This document shows, piece after piece, positions 27,187 to 35,684 of a DNA stretch of 64,000 nucleotides. Location of the stretch: the NCBI RefSeq assembly GCF_004364165.1, contig NZ_SOAY01000011.1, positions 248,001 through 312,000 on the forward strand, read 5' to 3'. Both the position numbers and the translations under genes were made by a program. The DNA is from Maribacter spongiicola (GTDB taxonomy: Bacteria > Bacteroidota > Bacteroidia > Flavobacteriales > Flavobacteriaceae). Each line of letters opens with the position of its first letter. Position 1 is the stretch's first letter. The notes below the pieces were generated by a model. That model worked only from the letters and a program-made list of their open reading frames with translations. It was not told where the DNA came from and ran no database searches.

Positions 27187-28023
27187 ATGATAGAATTAGG
27201 ACGTAAAAACAATCTAGAAATTTTAAGAGACACTAGTGTGGGTCTTTTTTTAGGTGATGAAGAAGGAAATGATGTTTTGTTACCAAATAAATATGTGCCC
27301 ACCAATTATGAAATTGGTGAGAAAATAACAGTTTTCTGTTATTTAGATTACGATGAGAGACCTGTGGCAACTACGCTAGAGCCAGATATAATGCTTGGGG
27401 AATTCAGGTTGTTGCAAGTTGCTGAAGTCAACGAATTTGGTGCTTTTATGCAATGGGGTCTTGAAAAACACCTATTAGTACCATTTCGTGAGCAACGTGT
27501 AAAAATGAAAGAAGGGCAGTGGTACGTAGTACACTGTTATTTAGACGAACGTTCTGGTAGATTGGTTGCTTCTAATAAATTAGATAAGTTCTTGAGCAAC
27601 GATACCGTTAATCTTAAAGAATGGGAACAAGTTGATCTTGTAGTTACCAGGCAAACCGATTTAGGTTGGGAGGTAATTGTAAACGAAATGCATAAAGGGC
27701 TAGTGTATTTTAATGAAGTTTTTAAACCAATTAATATTGGCGATGTTATACCAGGTTGCATTAAGACCATAAGAAAAGATAATAAATTAGATATTTCATT
27801 ACAGCCATTAGGTGCGAAGGTTTTAGAACCTGCTGCTAAGAAAATTTATGAAGTATTAGTTGAAAGTGGTGGTTTTTTAGGTTTGCATGATAAATCTGCA
27901 CCAGAAGAAATTAGAGATGTTTTTCAAATGAGCAAGAAAACATTTAAAAAAGGTTTAGGTACTTTATATAAAGAAAGGAAAATCAATATTGAATCTGACG
28001 GTATTAGTTTATTAGATGACTAA
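27187..28023 (+). CDS. CvfB-like S1 RNA-binding protein
   Basis: A 278-residue protein with repeated S1-like beta-barrel domains and a C-terminal winged helix (KSAPEEIRDVFQMSKKTFKK, then LGTLYKERKI). The N-terminal run VGLFLGDEEGNDVLLPNKYV and the next repeat LLQVAEVNEFGAFMQWGLEK are typical of the CvfB/YitL family, thought to bind RNA. TAATTTTG at 27175-27182 ends 4 bases before the ATG, so a nearly leaderless mRNA is possible. In related genomes this gene lies among men genes. Confidence 0.88.
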   Translation: MIELGRKNNLEILRDTSVGLFLGDEEGNDVLLPNKYVPTNYEIGEKITVFCYLDYDERPVATTLEPDIMLGEFRLLQVAEVNEFGAFMQWGLEKHLLVPFREQRVKMKEGQWYVVHCYLDERSGRLVASNKLDKFLSNDTVNLKEWEQVDLVVTRQTDLGWEVIVNEMHKGLVYFNEVFKPINIGDVIPGCIKTIRKDNKLDISLQPLGAKVLEPAAKKIYEVLVESGGFLGLHDKSAPEEIRDVFQMSKKTFKKGLGTLYKERKINIESDGISLLDD

Positions 28024-28193
28024 TAATGAAGTGTAAGAAAAATCTTTAATATTTGATTTGCAGTAGAATATATTAAATAAGTGATGAGTTTATTGTAATA
28101 AGTTACATTTAATTTTATTTTTGTATCAATTAAAAAGTTATTAACAATTTTTAACTTACTTTTAGGTTTTAAGCGTAAAAATTACCCCTGTAT

Positions 28194-28802
28194 ATGCCCT
28201 TTATAGAAGAAAGCGATTTATTAGAATTACATAAGGACGTCGATAAAGCACAAATTATCAATGAGCGTTTATTGGATCAAATAAAGTTTAAGAATAAAGA
28301 ACTTAAAAAGAGTAAAATTCAGCGAAATATATTCGCGGGAATCACAGGTCTATTTTTAATTGGCGGTTTAGCATTTACTTCATTTACAGCGGGAATATCT
28401 AGCTCAGGAGGTTTTAATAGAAATCCAACTAACGAATTGCTTTTGTCTTCTATGGATAGTACAGATGCTATTCGATCTCGATTAGAAAGTTTGAAAGAGC
28501 AAAACGAAGAACTTAGCCTTGTAAAAGAATTCTATTTAGCTAAAGAGTTTTTGCAGAAAGAAAAAATATATTCTGTGCAGGTAAAATCGTTTGTGGATAA
28601 TAATGTCACTTTGGCATCTGAAGCTTTAACAAATACACTTTTCGTTAAAACCAATCCGTTTTACTCATATTCATTGGGTAATTTTGAGACTTTAGAAGAA
28701 GCGCAATCTTTTAGAAAACAATTAGTAGATATCGGTTTTGGCGATGCTTTTGTAGCTTCATATCAAGACGGTAAAAGAATTCAAATAGAAGACCCTTATT
28801 AG
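28194..28802 (+). CDS. Membrane-anchored coiled-coil protein with SPOR-like C-terminus
   Basis: A 202-residue protein: an N-terminal charged coiled coil (about 8-40), one membrane segment (NIFAGITGLFLIGGLAFTSF, about 44-64), a second short coiled coil (about 90-115) and a C-terminal domain (about 124-200) containing YSVQVKSFVD and YSYSLGNFETLEEAQSFRKQ. That last pattern is what SPOR-type peptidoglycan-binding domains show. The menA start overlaps its stop by one base (TAGTG). The 170 bases before it contain no gene. Function is unknown; a cell-envelope role is inferred. Confidence 0.7.
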   Translation: MPFIEESDLLELHKDVDKAQIINERLLDQIKFKNKELKKSKIQRNIFAGITGLFLIGGLAFTSFTAGISSSGGFNRNPTNELLLSSMDSTDAIRSRLESLKEQNEELSLVKEFYLAKEFLQKEKIYSVQVKSFVDNNVTLASEALTNTLFVKTNPFYSYSLGNFETLEEAQSFRKQLVDIGFGDAFVASYQDGKRIQIEDPY

Positions 28803-29710
28803 TGATAAAAGTTAAAGCTTGGCTCAACGCAGCAAGACTTAGAACGCTTCCCTTATCAATTTCTGGTATTCTCGTTGGTACGGCTATTGCTGCATACTAT
28901 GGCGAAACAAATACCTATATTTTTGTATTAGCCTTACTTACAACTATAGGTTTACAAGTTACCTCAAACTTTGCCAACGACTATGGGGACGGAGTAAAAG
29001 GTACCGATAACGATACTAGGGTTGGACCAAAACGAGCTTTACAAAGCGGTCTGTTGACTGCCCCGCAATTGAAGGTGGGTATCTATGTTAGTATTATTAT
29101 TAATGCTATACTTATTGTTTTATTAATTATAGCATCCTTTGGATTAAAAGATATTTTTTACCCAACTTTCTTTTTGATTTTAGGTGCTTTTGCCATATGG
29201 GCTGCCATAAAGTACACCGTTGGTAAATCAGCTTATGGCTACAACGGACTTGGAGATATTTATGTTTTTATTTTTTTCGGATTAGTCAGTGTTTTGGGGT
29301 CCATGTTCTTGTACCTTAAAGCTATCTCTTTAATGGCTATTTTACCGGCTATATCAATAGGTCTTTTAAGTGTAGGTGTCTTAAACCTTAATAATATGAG
29401 AGATATAAAATCTGATGCCGCAGTTGGTAAGAATACCATGGTTGTAAAGATGGGCATGTCAAAGGCGAAAAAATACCACTACAGCTTGGTGATTATATCA
29501 ATTTTATGCTTGTTTTTCTTTTTACTTACAACAAATGCATCGCCGTTACGTTATGTATGTCTTATTGGCTACGTGCCGATAGTAATACACATGAAAAAAG
29601 TAGCTGCAACGAGTAATGAAGCAGAACTAGATCCAGAGCTTAAAAAATTAGCTTTAAGTACTTTTTTTATCGCACTGTTGTTTTTTATTAGTTATTATTA
29701 TTTTTTGTAA
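28802..29710 (+). CDS. menA: 1,4-dihydroxy-2-naphthoate polyprenyltransferase
   Basis: A 302-residue UbiA-family membrane enzyme attaching the isoprenoid chain to DHNA. The start is GTG, overlapping the previous stop by one base, and gives the normal N-terminus KVKAWLNAARLRTLPLSISG. Asp-rich motifs are SNFANDYGDGVKGTDNDTR (first) and NNMRDIKSDAAVGKNTM (second), with about eight hydrophobic helices between and around them. It is separated from the other men genes by the two-component system that follows. Confidence 0.95.
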   Translation: MIKVKAWLNAARLRTLPLSISGILVGTAIAAYYGETNTYIFVLALLTTIGLQVTSNFANDYGDGVKGTDNDTRVGPKRALQSGLLTAPQLKVGIYVSIIINAILIVLLIIASFGLKDIFYPTFFLILGAFAIWAAIKYTVGKSAYGYNGLGDIYVFIFFGLVSVLGSMFLYLKAISLMAILPAISIGLLSVGVLNLNNMRDIKSDAAVGKNTMVVKMGMSKAKKYHYSLVIISILCLFFFLLTTNASPLRYVCLIGYVPIVIHMKKVAATSNEAELDPELKKLALSTFFIALLFFISYYYFL

Positions 29711-29742
29711 TTTTGAGTATAACCCACAAACCATTTTAAGCC

Positions 29743-30507
29743 TTGGAACAACCCATTAAAATTCTTATTGTTGAGGATAATGTCATCATTGCAGATGATA
29801 TGCAATCTATGCTAGAGGAAATAGGATATGAAATAGTTGATAACGTAATTGTTTACGAGCAGGCTGTTGAAGTGTTAAAAACCCAACAAGTCGATTTAGT
29901 TCTTATCGACATCATTTTAGCTTCAGATAAAACAGGTATAGACTTGGGTAAACACATTAGAGAAAATTACGATATTCCTTTTATTTTCGTGACCTCTAAC
30001 TCTGATCGTGCAACGGTAGAAAATGCCAAAACTGTAAAACCAAATGGTTATTTAGTTAAGCCTTTCGAGCAACAGGATCTTTACACATCAATTGAAATTG
30101 CATTGTCTAATTTTATTTATGGTAAGCAGACTGCTGCCAATAATAGTGCAGTAAATGATACTAGCACAGAAGATGTTGCAATGTCAAATTCAATATTGAA
30201 AGACTCTATTTTTGTTAAAAAACAGCATCTTTATTATAGAATTCAATTTGGAGATATCCAATTTATAAAAGCTGACAACGTTTATCTAGAAGTAAATACG
30301 GTCGATAAAAAGTTTTTGGTACGTTCGCCTTTAAAAGATTATTTAGAGAAGTTACCACAAAATAAATTCTATAGAGCACATAAGTCTTATATTGTAAATG
30401 TGGATCATATTGATGCTATTAATTCAAAGGATATTATGATCAATAATACATTGATACCTATCTCTAAAGATTTTAAAGAGTTTATTATCTCGGCTATGAA
30501 TTCATAG
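29743..30507 (+). CDS. LytTR-type response regulator
   Basis: A 254-residue regulator with an N-terminal receiver domain (Glu11-Asp12, phospho-acceptor Asp56 in LVLIDIILA, Thr84, Lys106) and a C-terminal LytTR DNA-binding domain (about 150-250; FGDIQFIKADNVYLEVNT, RSPLKDYLEKLP, FYRAHKSYIVNVDHIDAINS). The start codon is TTG: the receiver begins right at EQPIKILIVEDN and the next ATG is inside it. It is 32 bases after menA and 397 bases before a TPR histidine kinase that is its probable partner. A 21-bp-phased repeat in that gap has the geometry of a LytTR target. Confidence 0.92.
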   Translation: MEQPIKILIVEDNVIIADDMQSMLEEIGYEIVDNVIVYEQAVEVLKTQQVDLVLIDIILASDKTGIDLGKHIRENYDIPFIFVTSNSDRATVENAKTVKPNGYLVKPFEQQDLYTSIEIALSNFIYGKQTAANNSAVNDTSTEDVAMSNSILKDSIFVKKQHLYYRIQFGDIQFIKADNVYLEVNTVDKKFLVRSPLKDYLEKLPQNKFYRAHKSYIVNVDHIDAINSKDIMINNTLIPISKDFKEFIISAMNS

Positions 30508-30526
30508 GCTTGATCAACTAAATATT

Positions 30527-30552
30527 AAAACACCTTTAAAGGTGTTTTTTTT
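30527..30552 (+). terminator. Intrinsic terminator after the LytTR regulator gene
   Basis: AAAACACCTTTAAAGGTGTTTT is a perfect palindrome with its T-run running on to 30552. Confidence 0.8.
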
Positions 30553-30566
30553 GATATTATTTCAGA

Positions 30567-30628
30567 TAAAAGGTATTTTTTCATCGTTAAAAGGTATATT
30601 TTTGTCGATGAAATGCATTTTTCTTTCT
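30567..30628 (+). promoter_or_regulatory. Tandem TAAAAGGTAT repeats with exact 21-bp spacing
   Basis: TAAAAGGTAT occurs at 30567-30576 and again at 30588-30597, exactly 21 bases apart. The next 10 bases also match at 7 of 10 positions. A degraded third copy starts in phase at 30609 (TGAAATGCAT). LytTR regulators are known to bind two direct repeats about two helical turns apart, so this may be the operator of the adjacent regulator in front of the kinase gene. Confidence 0.55.
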
Positions 30629-30904
30629 TTGTTTCTCGTTTCACAACAACTATTGCAGGTTACACAACAAATAATACTCAAGCCTATTGCTTATGTATAA
30701 TTTTGAGGTAGTAGAAATTGTATGTTTTTTAACTAGAATTTGTTTTAATAAAAAAAAGCTGCAATTTTTTATTTTTATTGAAAAAGTACGTAGAACACGC
30801 TTTTTGGGTTTATGGTTATTTGACAATCATGTAATGGTAGCTCACAACAAAAATTTAGTAGAATCAGCTATTAGTTTTAAGTTTGATTCAGCTTTTATTG
30901 AGAT

Positions 30905-32875
30905 ATGAAAAAACAAGTTATTTTGAGATTAGTATACACTTTACTGTTTAGTGCAATTACGTGCCTAGTTTTTGCGCAAGATAGTGTGGCAACTCAGAAT
31001 GAAGATTACTACAAGCAATTTCAAGATTTAGAGAACGGCGAGTTACGTTCGTTCTTCTTTTTTAATACCCCCAACCGTTACAATCAGAATTCGCCATACG
31101 ATTGGTTAGATACCGTAAAGGTGTACTTAAATAGTTCTGAGAAGACTAAAGATTCAACTTCTATTCGCAATTATCAACTCATAGAATCTCAAATTTATTA
31201 TGATTTGGGTAACTATGAGAAAAGCTTGGCTATTGCAAGACCTTTGTATGAGAATATAACAAGTTTAGATGTAGAATCTAAACAAAATATTCTAAACATA
31301 CTAGATACTAATTACGCAATGCTTGAATTATATGATAAGCAAATAGAGATTAGAAGGGTCAAGCGAGAATTAGGATTTACCGACAATGTTGCTTTTTATG
31401 ATATATATGCCAGCCTAGGTCAGTATAGAAAGGCAATGCGCGATTACATGACCGAAGAGAAAAGAGACCTTAAAGATGATGATTATTATGGTCAAGCTAT
31501 ATATAATAACACTATTGGTAATTATTTAAGGTTAGACAAATCGACACCAACAGCACTTAGTTATTTTAAGAAAGCAGAAGGACTTATAAAAGTGTTTTTA
31601 AGTGATGTAACCAATCAACATTCTGATAAGGAAATTGCCGATGGCAGAATTTTAAACGGATTGATTATTGGTAATATTGGTAAATGTCATGTGCAATTAG
31701 GAGAGTACGAAAAGGCGATTCCGTTCTTAGAAGAGAGTAGAGAGATTATTAAGAAATATAATAAAAGTAAGTTTTCTTCTGATATTATTGAAAATACACT
31801 TGCGTTAGCCGAGTGTTATTTAAAATTAGAAAATTACTCTAAAGCAACAGATTATTTAAGTGATGATCTAAATCCTATTAAATCTGATAATATTTTAAAA
31901 CGCAATAGAATTTATGCAGATTACTATTTTAAAACCGGCGATTTTGAAAATTCTACTGTCTATTTAAAGAAGAATATAAAAATAAGAGACTCCATAGATG
32001 CTTTGGCATCTAATATTAAAAATCAACAATTAACTTCTGTTGTTGCTCAAGATTTAGAGAATTCTAGAAAAATACAGGAGCAACAAAAAAATCAGTTAGA
32101 AGAATCTAGAAAAGATATTAAGGCAAGAGATGATAAAATTAGTTTGGTATTTGTATCCTTAATATTCACACTTATTGGTTTTGCTGGTTTGGTCTATGCT
32201 TATTTAAAAAGTATTAAAAATCAACGCTTAATCGCAGAACAAAAATTTATAATTGAGAATGCCTTGGTAGAAAAAGATTCTCTACTTAAAGAAATTCACC
32301 ATAGGGTTAAGAATAATCTTCAAATGGTTTCTAGTTTGTTAAGTCTACAAACTAAGAATACGAGAAGTAAAGCTGCTATTGAAGCATTAGAAGAAGGTAA
32401 GAGTAGGGTTAAAGCGATGGCGTTAATACATCAGAAATTGTATCAAAACGACGATTTATCTGTTATTGAAATGCAGGGTTATATTGAAAGTTTAATTAAT
32501 AGTATTCAGTCTGTTTATAAAAAAGGAGGTCATAATATTAATATAACCATCGATGCAGAAGGCGTTGAACTTGATATTGATCGAGCAATTCCATTCGGAC
32601 TTATATTAAACGAGTTGGTTTCCAATTCATTTAAATATGCGTTTCCAAATGATGACAGCGACGGTAAAATATATATTCACTTAAGAAAATTGTTAGGTCA
32701 AGAGGGCTTTTTTGAATATACCGATAATGGTATCGGTTTGCCAGAAGATTCTGAAGAACGAGCGAATTCTTCAATGGGTATTCGTTTAATGAACAGATTG
32801 GCAAATCAGCTTCAAACTTCTTTAAATACAGATAAGACTACTGAAGGTGTGCGTTTTTGGTTTAATTTTAAATAA
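30905..32875 (+). CDS. TPR-containing sensor histidine kinase (HisKA_2 type)
   Basis: A 656-residue membrane kinase. A signal peptide (to FAQ, residue 25) leads to a periplasmic region of TPR-like helices (about 85-365; LGNYEKSLAIARPLYENI, LGEYEKAIPFLEESREII, LENYSKATDYLSDDL). A coiled coil (about 370-410) and one membrane helix (about 412-434) follow. The cytoplasmic part has the phosphorylation motif EIHHRVKNNLQMVSSLLSLQ (His465/466) and an ATPase domain with ILNELVSNSFKYAF, DNGIGLPE and MGIRLMNRL. It likely phosphorylates the LytTR regulator upstream. The signal it senses is unknown. Confidence 0.92.
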   Translation: MKKQVILRLVYTLLFSAITCLVFAQDSVATQNEDYYKQFQDLENGELRSFFFFNTPNRYNQNSPYDWLDTVKVYLNSSEKTKDSTSIRNYQLIESQIYYDLGNYEKSLAIARPLYENITSLDVESKQNILNILDTNYAMLELYDKQIEIRRVKRELGFTDNVAFYDIYASLGQYRKAMRDYMTEEKRDLKDDDYYGQAIYNNTIGNYLRLDKSTPTALSYFKKAEGLIKVFLSDVTNQHSDKEIADGRILNGLIIGNIGKCHVQLGEYEKAIPFLEESREIIKKYNKSKFSSDIIENTLALAECYLKLENYSKATDYLSDDLNPIKSDNILKRNRIYADYYFKTGDFENSTVYLKKNIKIRDSIDALASNIKNQQLTSVVAQDLENSRKIQEQQKNQLEESRKDIKARDDKISLVFVSLIFTLIGFAGLVYAYLKSIKNQRLIAEQKFIIENALVEKDSLLKEIHHRVKNNLQMVSSLLSLQTKNTRSKAAIEALEEGKSRVKAMALIHQKLYQNDDLSVIEMQGYIESLINSIQSVYKKGGHNINITIDAEGVELDIDRAIPFGLILNELVSNSFKYAFPNDDSDGKIYIHLRKLLGQEGFFEYTDNGIGLPEDSEERANSSMGIRLMNRLANQLQTSLNTDKTTEGVRFWFNFK

Positions 32876-32876
32876 A

Positions 32877-33671
32877 TTATCTCACCTTGCTTTTTAAAAC
32901 AACTTTATGCAACAGTTTTGGGAAGAATCTTTTTAGATAAATTCCGAATTTCTCTTTTCCGCCGACATAGGTTTCGAATTTTTTCTTTTTGATTGCAGAG
33001 ATAATCTCTTTTGCACAATCGCTAACAGGCATTCCGTTTTCTGTAGCATTATCTTCTTTTTGTAAAGCAGACCCATCACCGGTTAATGCATTTTTGGCAA
33101 CGTTGGTTTGTATGAATCCTGGGCAAATAATCGATACGTTGACATTGTCTTTCTCATGTTCCATACGTAAAGCGTCAAAAAAGCCATGTAGCGCATGTTT
33201 TGCGCCACAGTAACCGGAACGATACGGAGAAGAAAATTTACCCATTAAACTGGTGACAGTAACGAAATGACCACCTTTTTGAGCTATGAAATAGGGTAAT
33301 AGATGTTTTGTTAGTTTAATAGTACCCAGATAATTAACATCTATCATTTGTTGATACACTTCAAATTTAGTGTCAATGATAAGTGAACGTTGACTTAGTC
33401 CGCCATTATTAATCAAAATATCAATTTTACCGTAGATTGAAATAGCCGTTTCGGTGATGTTTTCTAATGAATCGAATGCGATTAAATCTAAAGGAAGTAT
33501 TGCTGCATTTTCAGGAAATTTACATTTACCTTTTACTTCTAAAAGAACATCCGCTCTTCTTGCAGACAGTATAATTTTAGCCCCAAGTTCGTTTAACTGA
33601 TATGCCAACGCTTCTCCAATTCCAGATGATGCACCTGTTACCCAAATCACCTTATTTTCTATACTAGTCAT
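32877..33671 (-). CDS. Short-chain dehydrogenase/reductase
   Basis: A 264-residue NAD(P)-dependent oxidoreductase of the classical SDR group: cofactor motif TGASSGIGEALAYQL (about 11-25), NNGG near 87, catalytic Ser in VTSLMGKFSS, and Tyr/Lys in YCGAKHALHGF. The C-terminal RFFPKLLHKVVLKSKVR is basic and hydrophobic and may touch the membrane, as in DHRS7-like enzymes. The substrate is unknown. Its stop lies 1 base from the kinase stop, tail-to-tail. Confidence 0.88.
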   Translation of the reverse strand: MTSIENKVIWVTGASSGIGEALAYQLNELGAKIILSARRADVLLEVKGKCKFPENAAILPLDLIAFDSLENITETAISIYGKIDILINNGGLSQRSLIIDTKFEVYQQMIDVNYLGTIKLTKHLLPYFIAQKGGHFVTVTSLMGKFSSPYRSGYCGAKHALHGFFDALRMEHEKDNVNVSIICPGFIQTNVAKNALTGDGSALQKEDNATENGMPVSDCAKEIISAIKKKKFETYVGGKEKFGIYLKRFFPKLLHKVVLKSKVR

Positions 33672-33716
33672 TCCGTCGTATTTAAACTCAAAATATAGTT
33701 AAATTTGTGCGATATT

Positions 33717-34769
33717 ATGAAGGCAACATTTAAAAAGTATCTCCTAAATTTTAAAAACCCTAGCGGAACTTCTAGAGGAATTCTTCGAACCAAAGAAACT
33801 TGGTTTCTCTTTTTAGAAGAAAAAGGAAAATGGGGTGTTGGTGAATGCGGACTTTTTAGAGGTCTTAGTTTTGATGATGCTCCTGAATATGAAGATAAAT
33901 GTGCTTGGGTTGCACAAAACATTAAACTGGGAGAAGCGGAATTACTGAAGCAATTACAGAATTTTCCCAGTATTCAATTCGGGGTAGAGCAGGCATATAT
34001 GTCGTTACGTTCTAAAAATCCTTTTCATCTTTTTGAATCTAGTTTTTTAAATGACCAAAAACCAATATCTATTAACGGATTGGTTTGGATGGGTGATAAG
34101 GAGTTTATGTATCGGCAAATAGAAGAGAAGCTAAAGGATGGTTTTTCTTGCATAAAAATGAAAATTGGAGCAATTGATTTTGATACTGAAATAGCATTGC
34201 TAAAATCTATTAGAGAGCGTTATTCAAAAGAAGATATCGAATTACGTGTAGATGCTAACGGAGCATTTTCTCCACAAGAAGCTTTGTCTAAATTAGAAAC
34301 ATTATCGAAACTCGATTTACACTCTATAGAACAGCCAATTAAACAAGGGCAAGCTGAAGAAATGCAAAGGCTTTGTAGAACTACACCGCTGCCTATTGCT
34401 TTAGATGAAGAATTAATTGGCATCACAGATGTAACAAAAAAGGCAGCATTACTACTAACCATACAACCACAATATATAATTCTAAAACCTAGTTTGGTTG
34501 GCGGTTTTGCAGGAAGTAGTGAGTGGATTTCTATTGCAGAAAAAAATAATATAGGGTGGTGGGTAACGAGTGCATTAGAAAGTAATATTGGTCTAAATGC
34601 CATTGCACAGTGGACGGCAACCCTTAATAATAAAATGCCACAAGGCTTAGGTACCGGATCTCTTTTTACGAATAATATTGAGAGTCCGTTAGAGGTTGAT
34701 AATGGAGGTTTGTTTTATAGCAGCTCTGAAAAATGGAATACAAATTTAATTGAAAGTATATGTATATAG
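33717..34769 (+). CDS. menC: o-Succinylbenzoate synthase
   Basis: A 350-residue enolase-superfamily enzyme dehydrating SHCHC to o-succinylbenzoate. Active-site residues are visible: the Lys pair in FSCIKMKIGAIDFD, metal ligands Asp in LRVDANGAFSPQEAL, Glu in DLHSIEQPIKQG and Asp in IALDEELIG, and the final Lys in IILKPSLVGGFAGSSEW. Start chosen at MKATFKKYLLNFKN; an ATG 12 bases earlier is also in frame. It overlaps the CPBP protease gene by 10 bases, and menE follows that. Confidence 0.92.
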   Translation: MKATFKKYLLNFKNPSGTSRGILRTKETWFLFLEEKGKWGVGECGLFRGLSFDDAPEYEDKCAWVAQNIKLGEAELLKQLQNFPSIQFGVEQAYMSLRSKNPFHLFESSFLNDQKPISINGLVWMGDKEFMYRQIEEKLKDGFSCIKMKIGAIDFDTEIALLKSIRERYSKEDIELRVDANGAFSPQEALSKLETLSKLDLHSIEQPIKQGQAEEMQRLCRTTPLPIALDEELIGITDVTKKAALLLTIQPQYIILKPSLVGGFAGSSEWISIAEKNNIGWWVTSALESNIGLNAIAQWTATLNNKMPQGLGTGSLFTNNIESPLEVDNGGLFYSSSEKWNTNLIESICI

Positions 34770-35680
34770 AACAGGGGTATAAAGGTGATATTGGATTATG
34801 GAAATACTTAATTATACCGGGGTCCTTTATCGGGTTGATGATTGTAAATTATATAGCAATTTTATATTCTCCCGTTAGTGTAGAGGATAGTATGGCTCAA
34901 ATGGTAGACACCTTAGGCTCAAATTTAGTTTTAATATTATTGTTGGCTCCACTTGCAGTAGGACTCTTTATGGTACTTGGATGGACAAAATTAGTGCATT
35001 CTCAAAGCATTACTAGTTTAACAACATCCAGAAAAAAAATAGATTGGAAAAGAGTTTTTTTTGCTTTTGGTATTTGGGGACTGATAACAATAGTTTTAAC
35101 TTTCGTAGGTATTTATTTATCTCCAGAAGATTACCAATTTAATTTCAAGTTGATGCCATTTTTAAGTTTGGCTTTAATTGGAATAATCCTAATTCCTTTA
35201 CAAACTAGCTTTGAGGAGTATTTGTTTAGAGGTTATATGATGCAAGGGTTGGGTATTGCTGCAAAAAATAGATGGATACCCCTAGTTGTTACTTCTGTGT
35301 TATTTGGATTGATGCATTTAGGGAATCCTGAAGTAGAAAAACTTGGTTTTGGTATAATGATATACTATATAGGCACTGGTTTTTTTCTTGGTATTATAAC
35401 CTTAATGGATGAAGGTTTAGAGCTTGCTTTGGGTTTTCATGCTGCTAATAATTTAATAGGTGCGTTATTGTTAACTGCTGATTGGACTGCTTTTCAAACT
35501 GATTCGTTGTATAGGGATGTTTCTGATCCAATTTTGGGTTGGGATGTTTTGGTGCCAGTATTTATAGTTTTTCCAATTCTATTAATAATTTTCTCAAAAA
35601 AGTATGGCTGGACCAACTGGAAAGAAAAACTAACAGGAAAAGTGTTGTCTGAAGAAGAATTTTTGAAACTAGATAATTAG
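34760..35680 (+). CDS. CPBP (CAAX/Abi) family intramembrane metalloprotease
   Basis: A 306-residue membrane protein with about eight hydrophobic segments. It has the signature motifs: FEEYLFRGYMMQG (EExxxR), LFGLMHLGNPE (FxxxH) and GFHAANNLIGALL (HxxxN). Members cleave or bind substrates within the membrane; the target here is unknown. It sits between menC (10-base overlap) and menE (4-base gap) on one transcript, a conserved neighbour relation I recall from related flavobacteria but have not checked. A direct part in menaquinone synthesis is not implied. Confidence 0.88.
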   Translation: MYIEQGYKGDIGLWKYLIIPGSFIGLMIVNYIAILYSPVSVEDSMAQMVDTLGSNLVLILLLAPLAVGLFMVLGWTKLVHSQSITSLTTSRKKIDWKRVFFAFGIWGLITIVLTFVGIYLSPEDYQFNFKLMPFLSLALIGIILIPLQTSFEEYLFRGYMMQGLGIAAKNRWIPLVVTSVLFGLMHLGNPEVEKLGFGIMIYYIGTGFFLGIITLMDEGLELALGFHAANNLIGALLLTADWTAFQTDSLYRDVSDPILGWDVLVPVFIVFPILLIIFSKKYGWTNWKEKLTGKVLSEEEFLKLDN

Positions 35681-35684
35681 TACA

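Larger units (their letters stand above)
30508..30904. other. 397-base non-coding interval between regulator and kinase
   Basis: It holds a terminator, a phased repeat block (listed separately) and a -7-like TAATTTTG at 30698-30705. A 73-codon open frame (30687-30908) has atypical composition and no family resemblance, and I do not take it as a gene. Confidence 0.6.

Noticed and set aside
30687..30908. 73-codon open frame whose stop overlaps the kinase ATG
   Set aside because: Its translation is irregular (many Phe/Ile/Lys without pattern), it has no recognisable domain and lies in an AT-rich regulatory interval; the 4-base overlap looks accidental.
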